Positions 1-12,745 of a stretch of DNA of 64,000 nt are shown here, piece by piece. The notes under the pieces were generated by a model. The model searched no databases. It was not told the DNA's origin and saw only the letters and a list, made by a program, of their open reading frames with translations. Numbering within the stretch: the first letter of the stretch is position 1; every line of letters begins with the position of its first letter. The stretch covers positions 2,170,001-2,234,000 of the forward strand of contig OZ218953.1 of NCBI GenBank assembly GCA_965112735.1, given 5' to 3'. Source of the stretch: Phaeosaccion multiseriatum (lineage: Eukaryota; Ochrophyta, other classes). Made by a program: the position numbers and the translations under genes.

Positions 1-2
1 CT

Positions 3-1178
3 CCTGCAGCACAGTGGCCAAGGGGGGGAGGGAGGGCGGGAGGAAGGATGGAAGGAAGGAAGGAAGGAAGGAAGGAAGGAAGGAAGGAAGGATGGAAGGA
101 AGGAAGGAAGGAAGGAAGGAAGGAAGGAAGGAAGGAAGGAAGGAAGGAAGGAAGGAAGGAAGGAAGGAAGGAAGGAAGGAAGGAAGGAAGGAAGGAAGGA
201 AGGAAGGAAGGAAGGAAGGAAGGAAGGAAGGAAGGAAGGGAGTTAAGGTCTGGAACATAGTTAGGGCCTTGGCTCAAACCTGAACCCGCACAACGAGTGG
301 GGCCGAGATCAGAACAAGTTGGGGCTGCTGTTGGCCCTTCCTTTTCGGCTCTCTCTGCAAGTCCAATGCACTACCAACAAAGATGGAACGAACAGACTCT
401 GTATCTTCTCTCTCCCCCTCTCTCTCTGTGTCTGTCTCTCTCTCCCCCTCTCCCTCTCCCCCTCTATCCCCCTCTCTGCCCCTCTGTCTCTTTCCTCCAT
501 CTCGCTGTCCCTGTCTCCTCCTCCTCCTCCTCCTCCTCCTCCTCCCTCTGTCTCTCATCTCGAAGCCCACCTGCCGTAGAGAGGAGTTCTCCCGGAGTAT
601 GTCCGAGGACTCTGCCTGAAGCTTGTTGAACTTGGAAGTGAGGTGATCGTTTGCCTTGTCCAGTCTAAGCGAGGGTGCAAGAGGGAGAAAAAGGGGGTTG
701 GAGGGTTGGGGCGTTAATAGAGAGCAGGGAGGGAGGGAGGGAGGGAAGGAGGGAGGGGGATGGGAGGGGGGGAGACAGACGGGGAAGGAGACCCATGAGG
801 ACAGCCAGTTGCTCGCTTTAACCAAAAGGGACACTACTCACTCATCGTTTTTCTCCATCAGTCGTTGATGCTGGTCTTTGATGGACACAAGCTTGTTGGA
901 CACTGGTCGCCCCTCCCCGCCCAGCTCGAGACTGGCGTTTTCAATGCGGTCGAGAATGGCTCTGTCTTCTACGGAGGTGGTGTCGATTGCAACTCGAGCT
1001 CCCTAGATTCAAAACGAGATAGCAGAGAGTGAGAGAGAGAGGGACGAGGTTCAGGGGGTTGTCTTGGGTACCCCAAGGGTCATGATGTGGCGGCACAGGT
1101 GGGTTGTTGGCATGGGAGTATTGCCTTGAGTACACCATCTTGATTCTGTATGAAGCACCGCCAGATGGATCTCTGGAG

Positions 1179-1209
<31 letters not shown>

Positions 1210-1701
1210 CCACCTGCTCATCGGCACCCTCTAGAATCTGCTTGAGCAGGAGGGACGTGATGTTGATCAACGTGCCAATCTCCTGGCGCACGTCGGCCTT
1301 GACCACTCTCCCTAAGTCGTCGAGAAGGGCCTCTACGTCGTCTTGGCTATACATGTCCTCGTAAAGCCTATTTTTGGTTTGACGTAGAGCAAGGCAGGAT
1401 TGAAGAGGGGAAAGAAATGGAGAGAGAGAGTGTGTGTGTGTAAGAGAGAGAGATACAGAAGAGAGAGAGGGATATGGAGAGGGGTGTTAGATCAGGAGAC
1501 AAGTGCAAATGGAAAGAGCCACCACTACCACCACTATTCCCCTTTTGACACTCCGTACCTATCGCTCTTGACGTCTCTGAACTCCCCCTCCAGCGCCTCG
1601 CACGCGATATCCCTCTTGGCCCTCATGAACTTCAGATACTTCATCACCACACCCTGGTGCTCCCTCGACAGCCCAGAGAACGTGTCACCCCCGGAAGGCA
1701 T
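3..1701 (-). CDS. LZTFL1: LZTFL1 (BBS17) homologue, 3' part missing
   Basis: Leucine-zipper transcription-factor-like 1 is known as a cytosolic regulator of BBSome traffic into cilia. Exons by splice signals and phase: 1701-1559, 1367-1214, 1002-842, 664-571, 354-280 and one starting at base 3 that runs off the left edge. Residues 1-47 (from MPSGGDTF, with HQGVVMKYLKFMRAKR) match the conserved N-terminus of the family. The next exon (LYEDMYSQDDVEALLDDLG) matches its second helical block including the LLLKQIL segment. Later exons are helical and coiled-coil-like (LDKANDHLTSKFNKLQAES). The exon at 354-280 is the least certain. The start is the first ATG before the conserved block. A (GGAA)n array fills the last visible intron. 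The gene implies a ciliated life stage. Confidence 0.82.
41..239. repeat. (GGAA)n microsatellite in LZTFL1 intron
   Basis: About 200 bp of nearly perfect GGAA tetranucleotide with one GGAT variant. It lies between two LZTFL1 exons, pyrimidine-rich on the sense strand of that gene. The ORFs across it are low-complexity artefacts. Confidence 0.95.
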
Positions 1702-1841
1702 GGCGAACGTCCTCCTTTTGTAAAAAAAATGTTCTTACACGGATCTCCACAGAGGGCGCGCTCAACCGTTTTGTTGGCTTATTCTAGTCATAGAGAAGCA
1801 TGATAAGCATGTCCAGCTGTACATAGAGAAGCATGTCCACG
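1702..1841. promoter_or_regulatory. Bidirectional promoter region, LZTFL1 / LRR gene
   Basis: Only 140 bp separate the two divergent start codons. The stretch contains a near-direct repeat around CATAGAGAAGCATG (about 1787-1801 and 1822-1836). I see no TATA box and no RFX X-box palindrome. Shared control of two presumed ciliary genes is an inference from the geometry. Confidence 0.4.
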
Positions 1842-2787
1842 ATGCTCAAGTCCGCCACAGAGGTTTGTCTCAATCGGCCGTGGTCTGTCAAGCGATGTGG
1901 TGGTCAAGGCGCGAGGTTCCAGTGGGTTCCAGTTTACTTTGTTTGTTTGGTGGTGTTTTTGTAACTGTGACCCTGGCCCCTCCCCATCTGCCACACCTCA
2001 AACAGGTGGTGTTTCGCCTCATCGACAAGACTACTGGTGTAGCACTGGTGAGTGGTAGTGGTCAAGCCCGGAGTGACGGGAGAAGGTTGCATTGAGTAAG
2101 CCTCTATTTTTTTTTTTTTTCGGCTAGGTGAGTGATGAGGTGCAGGCGAATGCCGCCAGAAACAGGGTGCAGCAAGCCGAGCAGATCCGGGAGAAGAAGC
2201 GTGCGACTGCTCTACGGAGAGGCCTAGACGAGGCGGTGAGCGTGTCGCTCGCCAACGACATAGAGTACAGCTCCACGGTCAAGGCCGGGGTTGATGCAGC
2301 AGCAGGTAAGAGGCGAGATGCTGCAGGCTTACCACAGCACAGACTTAATTGCTATGAAAAGCGGATAAAGCAAGGGTCTCAGGGTTGAAAGAAGCTCTGT
2401 TGACCCATTCCTTTTTCACTTGCATGTTAACTTCACAACCGGTCTCCTTAGAGTTCCTGTCTGCCGAAGCATCAGCACGAGGGGATGGTGGAGGGACGGT
2501 CGAAGCTCAATATGCCATGACTGAGCTGGACAGATTCGAGGAGAGACTCAAGGCGCGCAACGAGGTGAGCAGACAGAACGAAATCGGCCAGGGACGCCAG
2601 CCCTGCAGGCAGGCAGGCAGGCAGGCAGGCGAGCAAGCATATGGGCAGTGAGACAGGCCTGTACATGGGGCCACCCACACATACTGCGGGTCACTGAAGC
2701 GCTGGCGACCATCACATGTTGTGTAGACCCTCCTTCTTCCCTTCCACTCAGACCACACCTCACACTGGTGCTCTCTTCTCGCTCTTG

Positions 2788-2822
<35 letters not shown>

Positions 2823-5800
2823 CCCCTCCCCCCATCTCTCTCGCAGAAGCAGGGACAGCAGCAGGCCAACACAGCTACCCGGAAAAAGGGTCCAGCGAAC
2901 GGAACCGCTGCACCGGCATCGTCAGCGGCACCGGCAGCCACGGTGCAGAAAGCGTCGGTGAGTCAAAGAGAGCGAAGTGGAGGATGTCAGCAAGCAACCG
3001 CATCGCTTAGGAAGCTCCGCAGGAGAGCAGAAAAACCAAGCCACCCCTCTCTTTCTGCACCATCTTAAGTCAAGTTGGACACTCGTTCCTGGCGAACTTT
3101 GCTCTCTTGATCTTCGCCTCGTAACCATCTTCCCGTCTACGAACTGAACGTGAAACAGCCATCCCCGCTACTGCCCAATAGAAACTGATCATTCACCATC
3201 ATCATCATCCTGCCCTTCTCCAGGGTGCGAGTACGTGGAGTCCCGACGCGGCAACCCTCAGCGCTGTGGATCGCGACCTGGGTCCTGACGCCGTGTATTT
3301 GGCGCACGCACCTCCTCACTTCGCCACTCTGGACCTCTCTGACCGCAACATTGGGTGGCTTGACCCCACCTTCGAGGTCAGTGGAAGAGAGAGAGGGAGG
3401 GAGGAAAAGAGAGAGAGGGAGGAAGAGGAGGGGGGGGGGTAAAGCGAGAGAGAGGGAGAGGGAGAGGGAGGGAGAGGAGAAGGGAGAGAGAGGGGGAGGG
3501 AGAGACAGAAAGAAAGCAAAGCTTTTCGTCCCCTTCTGCCTGCCTTCTTTGCAACGCACACTCATCGCACGTCCCGTGCAATGGTGCAGCACGTGTGGAT
3601 GGCCAGTACGCAACGGCTTTCCTTCCCAAAACGTTCCTCACCACCCCCTCCTCTGCGTCTGCTCCTCCCCTCGCTTCCCCTTCCCCCTCCCCCTCCCCCC
3701 ACATGACCGCACACACACAGCTGTTCTCCAACCTCACATACCTAGATATTGGTCTCAACTCACTCTCCAGCCTGCAGGGCCTCCCCTCCAGCCCTATCGA
3801 GACCCTCCTCTGCGGCGGTAACCTCATCAGCGGCTCCCCCTTAGCCTCCCTCCCTCTGTCCTGCTGCTCCTCCCTCTCCGTGCTGGACCTCTCGTACAAT
3901 GACGTCGGATCGGTGTCGTCCTGGCCGGAGCAGCAGCAGCAGCAGCACCAGCACCAGCAGACGTGGCGGCGGCAGGCCATGACCAGGCAGCCACAGCAGC
4001 AGCGGGTGTTTCAGAATCTCATGTATCTGGACCTGTCGTACAACCAACTGGTGGACCTCAAGGCGGTGTGTCGTGAGCTTGGAGAGATCAAGTACAGCCT
4101 TCGGCAGCTGCTGCTTCAGGGCAACCCCCTGACGCTGCTGCCCATGTACCGACAAAGGGTGCTGAGGGCGGTGGGAGGTCTCAAGCATCTCGACGACATT
4201 GAGGTGAGTAAGCTTAGCTAAGCATTACGTACGCAGCTGAGCAGCGCGGGCAGAAGCGCATCCAGTCGTCGCCAAGCCAAGGCTTGATCGGATTGAGTCT
4301 ATTCAAATAGCGCATTAGGAATGAAGCGGTACGGCAATCAGTCGAGCATGTCGGTCAGTAAGTAATTCCTTACATCAGCATCTGAATTCAGCAGCGTGGG
4401 GATGGGGGGTAGGAACGGCCTTCCTCGTCTTATCCTAAGAAGTTTCATCGCGTCCGTCTTTCCTTCCTTCCTTCCTTCCTTCCTTCCTTCATTCCTTCCT
4501 TGCCCCCTTCCTCCGCCATTCCCTCCTTCCCTCCCTCCCTCCTTCCCTCCCTCCCTCCCTCCTTCCCTCCCTCCATTCCTACCTTCCTTCCCTTCCCTCC
4601 TTCCTTGCCCTGCTATTGCCAAGGTGGATGCGGACGAGTGGGCAGAGGTAGCTGCGCTGGATTGGCTCCCTCCCGAGAGATACATGGAGGTGAGGATGAG
4701 AGGAGGGAAAGAAGGAGGGAAGGAAGGAAGCAGGCAGCCGAGGAAGAAGGAGAGGAGAGAGGAAGCAAACAAGCAAGCACGCAGGGAGGAAGGCAACCAA
4801 GCAACCTGAAGAGCGCGCGCATTATTCTCACTGCCCTACCTCTCCTGCTTGTACTGCTGCTACTACTATACTTCTGCTTGTGTTGCTGCTGCTGCTTTGC
4901 CTCTCTAGATGCTCGACCGCAGCTGCTGGCAAATGGAGTTGACCGGAGTGAAGGGCCTGCCAGCGATGCGGGACCCCTCAGACCTCATCCAGCCCTCTCC
5001 TTCTCCCGGAGAGCAGGAAGCACAAAGCCAGCACAAGGACAAGGCTGGGCAGAGCAAAGCTGGGCACCCCCCCAAGGGGCAGCAGAAGGAGCACCAGCAG
5101 CAGCATGAAGGAGAGGAAGAGGGCGATGGCAGCAGAAGGGGGGTGGAGCACTGCCATGTGCAGGTTGGCGTACACTCCGAAAGAAAGAGGCAGCAGTTGG
5201 CGATACAGCAGCAGCAGCTGCTGCGTCAGGGGCAGGGGCAGCGGGGAGTGAAGATGGGCCAAGAGGAGGGTGAACTGCTGCTGCTGACCTCCCAGAAGCT
5301 TCCGTGGGGGCTCGGTGTGGAGGGGGCTGCTCCGGCGGCGGTGGAAGGGACGCAGCAACCTGAGGGCGAGTGGCACCAGCAGCTGAAGGAGAAGGAGGAG
5401 GACGGGGAGGAAGAGGAGGAGGAGGAGGAGAAGGAGAGACGCGAAGCACAGGAACAGGTGGAGAGAGGCGCATACGTGGGGCCTTCCGTGCAGCTGCGGG
5501 CAGATTTACGCGCGGGATTGGAAGGTGTCCTGTTCTACACGTTTCGCCGCGGGAAGGAAGGAGGAGGAGGAGAAGGAGAAGGAGGAGGAGGAGGAGGAGG
5601 AGGAGGAGGAGAGGGGGGGGGAGAGGGAGGGGATGGGGAGGGGCATAGAGAGGAGGAGGGGAAGGAAGAGGAAGAGGAGGTCATGGAGGTTGGGCGCTTC
5701 ACTGTTGATGCATGGGCTCTCTTTGACGAGACCATCAAGCCGCACGCCTCTGAGCAAGGCTGCTGTCTCAAAAAGGTCCGGTGTGCCGTGAGAGTGAGTG

Positions 5801-6380
5801 AACCTTTTGCCAAGCGAGTCAATGACACCGCTGCCGCTGTTGCTGCCGCTGCCGCCGCTGCTGCTGCGGCTGCCGCTGCTGCTGCGGACCCCCAGCCCCC
5901 TATAACTACTAATGCTGCGGCTGCTGCTCCTGCCTCGCCTGAGAAGGGTGGGGGGGAGGGTGAGGGCGACCACGAGGGTGATGATGCTGAGGGCGCTCCT
6001 GGAGCGGCCGAGGGAGGAGACGATGAAGACGAGAGTGCGCAACAGTTGGTGGTACAACCGCTCGTGCCCCTGGACGACGTGGCCGTGGAGCTTTCTGTGA
6101 CGCTGAACGCGCCCTTCATGGTCCGGACACTCATGCTGCTCTCGCCCCCCGATGAGCTACTACTCTCCCCCGGGGGGGGGGGGGGCAGCAGCAGCAGCAG
6201 CAGCAGGAGGAGGAGGAGGAGGAGGAGGAGGAGGAGGAGGAGGAGGAGGAGGAGAAGAGGCGCCAGCCAGTGGAGGCAACGGCGGTGTTGAGTGCGCAAG
6301 TAAAGGAGCGCAATGTGGCGGCGCTGCTTGACGAGGGGAGCATCGACTCGCTGAGGGTGGAGCGAGAGTTCCAGCTGTGA
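1842..6380 (+). CDS. Leucine-rich-repeat protein, LRRC43-like
   Basis: Nine exons: 1842-1862, 2006-2047, 2128-2305, 2452-2564, 2847-2957, 3224-3376, 3721-4203, 4624-4689, 4909-6380; all internal phases close. Residues 1-155 are helical. LRRs occupy about 175-365 (FATLDLSDRNIGWLD, LTYLDIGLNSLSSLQGL, LSVLDLSYNDVG, LMYLDLSYNQLVDL, LLLQGNPLTLLPMYR), ending in a capping segment (LKHLDDIE). The C-terminal half mixes a possible beta-rich domain with acidic, poly-Ala and poly-Gln tracts. The layout resembles ciliary LRRC43 proteins, but that is from memory. A run of 14 G at about 6172-6185 breaks the frame: as given, translation stops near 6291, while one extra G yields the convincing tail ending VEREFQL at the 6378-6380 stop. 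Sequencing error or polymorphism is likely. Confidence 0.65.
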
Positions 6381-6663
6381 GTTTCAGTTTTACCATCTCT
6401 TTTTCCCCAGCTGGAGTAAACTTGGTGTAAAAGAGGGGAGACGAGAAAGGAAGAGAAGGGAGGTTCCTACTTCTTTTGCTACGCAGAAGTACCATGCTTT
6501 AATGCTCGCGATTAATGCATTCAATTCCTGGGAAATCACCGTTGTATTGCTTGCTTCTTGCTTCGGCGCCTCCTCATCCAGATCGAGTCACAGATGGCTG
6601 GGGGGAACGAAGCCAATTAACGCGCGACAACAAACACAGCGCAGCGGCAACCCCGCCAAAAAA

Positions 6664-8550
6664 ATGAACCGCGGAAAGGGCAAGAAAGGGTGGAGGATGG
6701 AGGTGGAGGGGGGGGAGAAGGAGAAATGGGACGAGGAGGAGTCGGAGGAGGGAGAGGAGGGAGAGGAGGGAGAGGAGGGAGAGGAGGGAGAGGAGGGAGA
6801 GGAGGAAGAAGAGGAGAAGGGTGACACCCTTTGGTGGGAGTCAGATGAGAGCTCCGAGGAGAGCGACTCTGAGGACGAGGAGAAGAAGACCGCACCTCTT
6901 CTGAAGAAGACTCTTCTGGAAGAGGTGGAGTCTGGGGTAGGGGAGCAGCAGCAGCAGGAGGAGCAGGAGGAAGTATGGGAGGTGGACAGTGGAAGTGATG
7001 ACGACTTTGCGAGAGTATTCGGCCTCAAAGTAGACAAAGGAGAGAAGAAAGTGAAAAAAGGGAAAGTGAATGGACGGAAGGTGATAGAGCCGAAGAAGAA
7101 GGCTAAAGGAACTAAGAAGAAGAAGGAGGGGGCCCCAAACCTCGAGGTAAGAAGAGCGACGACCAGGGCGGGGGCGCTCCGCTCCGTCCCTCCGGCCTCA
7201 GAAAAGATGGCAAGTTGTAGGTGTGCAGTGCTCTAACACTCGTCACGCCCTCTCTATTTATCCTTTTCTGTGCTCTTTCTCATGCTACAGCACCTTGATG
7301 AGGACATAAGGAAGAATGCCTATGCGCTCGCTGAGGACCTCCTCTTGACAAAGAGGAAGCACCGTGTGTTGGAGCGGCGGCAGGTACGCATGACGAGCTG
7401 GTCTCGCCCCTCCCACGTCCACCTTTCTTGCCTTTTCTCGCCCTCCGACGCGTGCGCTTGACCGGTGCTTGCTGTTTCCCTTGCCCTTCCTCGACAACCC
7501 CTCTCCCTCACTGTGGCTTTGTTAGAAAAAGCTGAAGGAACTGCTGAGAGAGGTGGTGATACTAGGGGGCCAATCTCGACAGGCGGCGGAAGACAAGGAT
7601 GCTCAACTGCGCGTGGAGAGAGAGGTGCAGAGAAAGAAGACAGAGGCAGCGAAGCGGGAAGCAGCTCTTTTTAGAGCGCTGTTGGCAGATAGACCAGCAG
7701 TGACGGACAGGCCAGCGGGAGACCAAAGCAGTAATGAGCATGTCATCAGACCAGCAGGAGAGGGCCGAAGCAGTGATAACGCGATCGCCGTGGTGGACGA
7801 TGTGGAAGGACCGAGGGTGTCAGAACAGGGAGCGTCAGGACAGGGAGTGTCAGGACAGGGGGTGTCAGGGGGGGGGGGCGATTCCGAAGTGATCGTTATC
7901 GATGATGACAGCAGTGATGAGAAGGAAGGAAAGCAATACGAGCAGGAGGCGGCAGATGCAAAAGTGTCGGAAGGGGAGGGGAAGGGGAAGGGGGAGGGGG
8001 AGGGCGAGGGGGAGCACAGACTCTCGGAGCGCATTGACCAAGCCGAGGAAAAAGCTCCTGATGGAGATCGAGACTCCGCAGCGAGCCACCCCGAGGAGGA
8101 GCAGAGTGAGAGGCAGAGCCTGCGATTATCGGAGATATCCTCTCTTCCTCGTGCGGACGCCCGGCCATTGTCAAAAGTGTCTACGCCCCCTTATGCGGAA
8201 GTCCTGCAGCAACAAGAGTCCGTGGACGCCTCGGTGCAGCCTCTCTTTAACGAGTATCAAGAGGAATTTCCCTCTCTGCTGGAGGAGGAGGAGGAGGAGG
8301 AGGAGGAGGAGGAAGAGGCGGCGGCGGCGGAGGAGGAGGAGGAGGAGGAGGAGGAGGAGGAGGAGGAGAAGAAGAAGGACGGGAAGGAGGAGGTTGAGGA
8401 GAAGAAGAAGGAGGAGGAGGAGGAGAAAGCAGGGGAACGGAGCGGGGATGGGCACAAGCAGAGGGGTGATGGGAGTACGGAGGAGGAGGGACGGGAGCAT
8501 GAGAGACCGGGGTCACACCCAAGGCCGGACCCCCAGACCCCACGGCCTCA

Positions 8551-8594
<44 letters not shown>

Positions 8595-11500
8595 GCAAGA
8601 CACAGCAGCAGGACCAATCTCAAAGGGAGGTGTCTCTACCGCTGCAACCTACGGCCCTGCTTCAACAGCAGCAGCAGCCACCGCCAACGGATACTGGGAA
8701 AGGCGCGGAGGGTCCTCGGGGTGGAAACGAACAAACCCGGGATAAGGACGAGGAGGAGGAAAAGAAAGATGAGAAGCAAGAGGATGAACGTGGGGCAAAG
8801 TCTTTTGAGATGATGGAGGTCGGGGTCGAGAAGGAGGAGGAGTCGAGGGAAGAAGGGTGCGAACTGATCGTCGATATGGAGGAGGGGGGGGAGGAGGAGA
8901 AGGAGGAGGAGGAGGGGAGGGGAGAGGGGTGTGAAATGGAAACTTCGAGTGACGAGGCGATGGTGCTGCCTAAGGAGGTGGAAGAGCAGCGCAGTGACAT
9001 GGGAGGAGGAGGTAACAATATGGACGTTGACACGGAAGAGGATGGCGAGTGCATCAGTGCGGAGAATGACGGAAAGGGTGTGCCATCTCATCATGCATCA
9101 GAGGTGATGGAGCAGGAGAGCTTGGTCCTAGGGGAGCGGAAGAAGGAGGAGGAGAAGGAGGAGGATGGTATAGTCAGAGTGAGGTTTTCGAACGAAGAAG
9201 ATGAAGCGCGAGGAAGGACGGGCCCCACTATCAGGCAAGAGGGGGCCGCTTCTGTATCCAGAAAGGGGGCTCGCTCGGACGCACTTTCAGATGCCACCGC
9301 CACCGCCACCGCCACCGCCACCGCCCCAATCAAGGACGAGGTCCGAGGTGGCTCCGCTGCTGAGACTCGCCTCACTTGTTTTCAGGGCGGAGATTTGCGG
9401 CCGGAGCATGTGCAGGGATTGCGAATGATTGTGCTAATGGGCGCACCGAGTAGCGGCAAGACGGCACTTTGCAAGCGTGTGCAGGCCTTGCTGCAAGGAG
9501 AGGAGGAGCAGCGGGGAGTGAAGCAGTGGGCGATGGTGGGGGAGACGTGGAAGGCTGGGGTCGAGTATGCGGGCTCCAAGACGGGGGCAAACAAGGCGGA
9601 GGAGGAGGCGAAGGAGGTGAAGGCTGCTCTGCGAGAAAAGAAGGTTGTGGTGATTGACAGGTATGTTTTTTAGATTCTTCTCGCTTCGATTCGACCCAAA
9701 CGAAACAGTATCCATGTCCTTTTTGCACGCGAGAGAACTTCAAACTGGACATCCTTGTACCCTTCTGCCCCCCCCCACCCCCAGAATCAATCCTAATGCT
9801 GCCACGCGAGAGGTTTTCTTGAAGCTTCTTCGACAACGCCTCGCGGAGGAGGACCCTCTTTTTGACACACGCGAGGCTCTACCCGCGCTCGCCATCTACC
9901 TTCGGCCGCCTCTGTGAGTTTTTATTGTCGCAAGATGGGCACGCTGCAAGTGTCGGGGTGGTGGGGGGGGGGAGACTGTCGCTTTTTATGGGTGGGGAGG
10001 AGAAGGGGGGTTGCGAGGGACCAATGCGTTTGCTGCAAGGGCCTTTATTGCTGTCAGCTGTTGATGTGTACTCTGTAAGACTTCGTCTCATGTGCACAAA
10101 TGCTCGTTTGGTGTGACAGGGAGGAGTGTCTCCGTCGTCAAAAAGAGAGGTCCGACTCCTCTCTGGCCGCCAGCGTGGTGTCCACACTCTACTCACGCGT
10201 TGCACCGCCGACGGAGACCGCCACGGAGGGCTTCCGAGCCGTCGTGACAATGTCCAACGACGCACACATGGCGGGCTTTATGGGGGCTTTGTTTGTGGGG
10301 GCTCGAGAGAAGATGGAGCGGCTTGCGGCGGAGGCCATGCAGAGAGTCGAGATGGAGGAGCAGACCCTCGCAGAGCAGGATGGCGGCCTGAAAAAGACGT
10401 GTACGAATGCCTTGCAGACTCAAGACTTGCTCGATGTTCCATCTTCCGATGAGGAGAGTGAGGGAAGGGACGATGAAAGTCGAGGCGGGGGCCAAGCTGC
10501 GAGGCCCAGGGGAGAGGCTCGGCTGAAGGTCGCCAACAGGAGCGGCGCTGGCTCTGGCGCGGGGGGCTCGGCCAAGAGAGAGAGAGAGAGGCTTGAAGGT
10601 ACATCTCGCCGAGTGGTAGATGCCATGCTTATTCAACAGGAGAAAGAGCGGTTGCAGGGTACCTCCAGTGGCGCGATACTGGCGAGCAGTGCGGCGAGCA
10701 GTGCGGCGAGCAGTACGACGAGCAGGGCAGGAAAGCGTGGAAGGGTGGGGGCGCCTGGGGAGGGGGGAAGAGAAGCTCGGCAGGCTCCCATCGTTGGTCG
10801 TGCCACTCTGCTCGGTAAGTTTGTTTTCGATGTGCACACGTGCCGCTCCTGGACACACACACGCAACGCACACGTACGCTCATAGACGCGAGCGCACACG
10901 CACACGCACACGCACATACACAAACATGTCCGGTGGCACCCCACTCGTCGCTTTCTTTCGCTGCTATTGAACTCGAAAACCTCACCTAAGACCCCACCCT
11001 CGTTTGTGTGTGCGTGCGTGCGTGCGTGCGTTCGTGCTTGTGTGCGTGTGTGTGCGTGCTCGTGTCCATATGCGAAGGCTGTGTGCAGACGATCCCCGAG
11101 GTTTTCCTTATACCCTTGTTCAGATTCTGCCGTGTTCCTGACCTGGCCAGGCTCTCTCTGGCGTGTTATGCGCTGAAAGAGGTGAGGGAAGGAGGGAGAG
11201 AGGAGAGGAGGGGGGGGATGCTTTATAAGCGTCTTTTCCGAAATGTTGATTCTTCATTTCCCGCCCTCCTCCTTCTCCTTGGACTCTTGTCTTGGCTTGC
11301 AGGAGTTAGCCAAAGAAGTATATTGGGAAGATTTGCGCGCCTACAGAAGAAAGACTGAGAAGCGGGAGAGGCGCCTCAATGAGGCACGCCTCCGCAACGC
11401 TTTGCCTCCTGCCGTACCACCACCTCACCAGCAGCAGCAGCAGCACCAGCAGCAGCAGCAACAACAGCCCCATATTATGGGAGTGCAGGAGGAGCATGAT

Positions 11501-11771
11501 CTCGTTGTGCCTCAGGCCGAGGGAGGGGCACAAGACATACCACCGCCCAACATGATTGGGGCTGTCCCAGACCACTCTGAGCATCCCCGGGACGAGCTGC
11601 GCAAGAGCATCGTGGACCAGGCCATCAAAGTTGGCTTCCCCTGCAGGATATTTGAACGGGGTGACAAGGGCTGGCGCCAGGTACCTTCGGATGGTAAGTA
11701 CGTGCGCGGGAAGGAAGGAGTGCATCCACCCACCCTTTGGATCTTTCGGTGTGTGTTGTTGTTGCTGTTGG

Positions 11772-11854
<83 letters not shown>

Positions 11855-11941
11855 GCTGTTGTTGTTGTTGTTGGTGGTGGTGTTGGTGGTGGTGGTGGTG
11901 GTGGTGGTGGTTGTTGTTGGTGTTGTTGTTGGTGATGTTGG

Positions 11942-11982
<41 letters not shown>

Positions 11983-12005
11983 GCTGTTGTTGTTGTTGTT
12001 GTTGG

Positions 12006-12051
<46 letters not shown>

Positions 12052-12100
12052 GGTGGTGTTGTTGTTGGTGTTGTTGTTGCTGTTGTTGTTATTGTTGTTG

Positions 12101-12173
<73 letters not shown>

Positions 12174-12181
12174 CGTCGTCG

Positions 12182-12228
<47 letters not shown>

Positions 12229-12334
12229 ACTGTTGTTGCTGTTGTTGTTGCTGTTGTTGGTGGTGGTGGTGGTTGTTGCTGTTGTTGTTGTTGTTGTTGT
12301 TGGTGGTGGTGGTTGTTGTTGTTGTTGTTTTTGT

Positions 12335-12416
<82 letters not shown>

Positions 12417-12418
12417 GG

Positions 12419-12450
<32 letters not shown>

Positions 12451-12452
12451 GC

Positions 12453-12486
<34 letters not shown>

Positions 12487-12496
12487 GTTGTTGTGG

Positions 12497-12537
<41 letters not shown>

Positions 12538-12566
12538 ATTGTTATTGTTGTTGTTGCTGGTGTTGT

Positions 12567-12600
<34 letters not shown>

Positions 12601-12602
12601 GC

Positions 12603-12651
<49 letters not shown>

Positions 12652-12652
12652 G

Positions 12653-12683
<31 letters not shown>

Positions 12684-12696
12684 CTGTTGTTTTTGT

Positions 12697-12745
<49 letters not shown>

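Noticed and set aside
14-283. Lys/Glu/Gly/Arg repeat ORFs over the GGAA array
   Set aside because: Pure microsatellite translation inside an LZTFL1 intron.
5535-6299. 254-residue minus ORF with Ser, Leu and Pro runs
   Set aside because: Antisense shadow of the LRR gene's C-terminal exon.
8171-8603. Minus-strand poly-Pro/Leu/Ser ORFs
   Set aside because: Antisense of GAG and CAG runs in the kinase gene.
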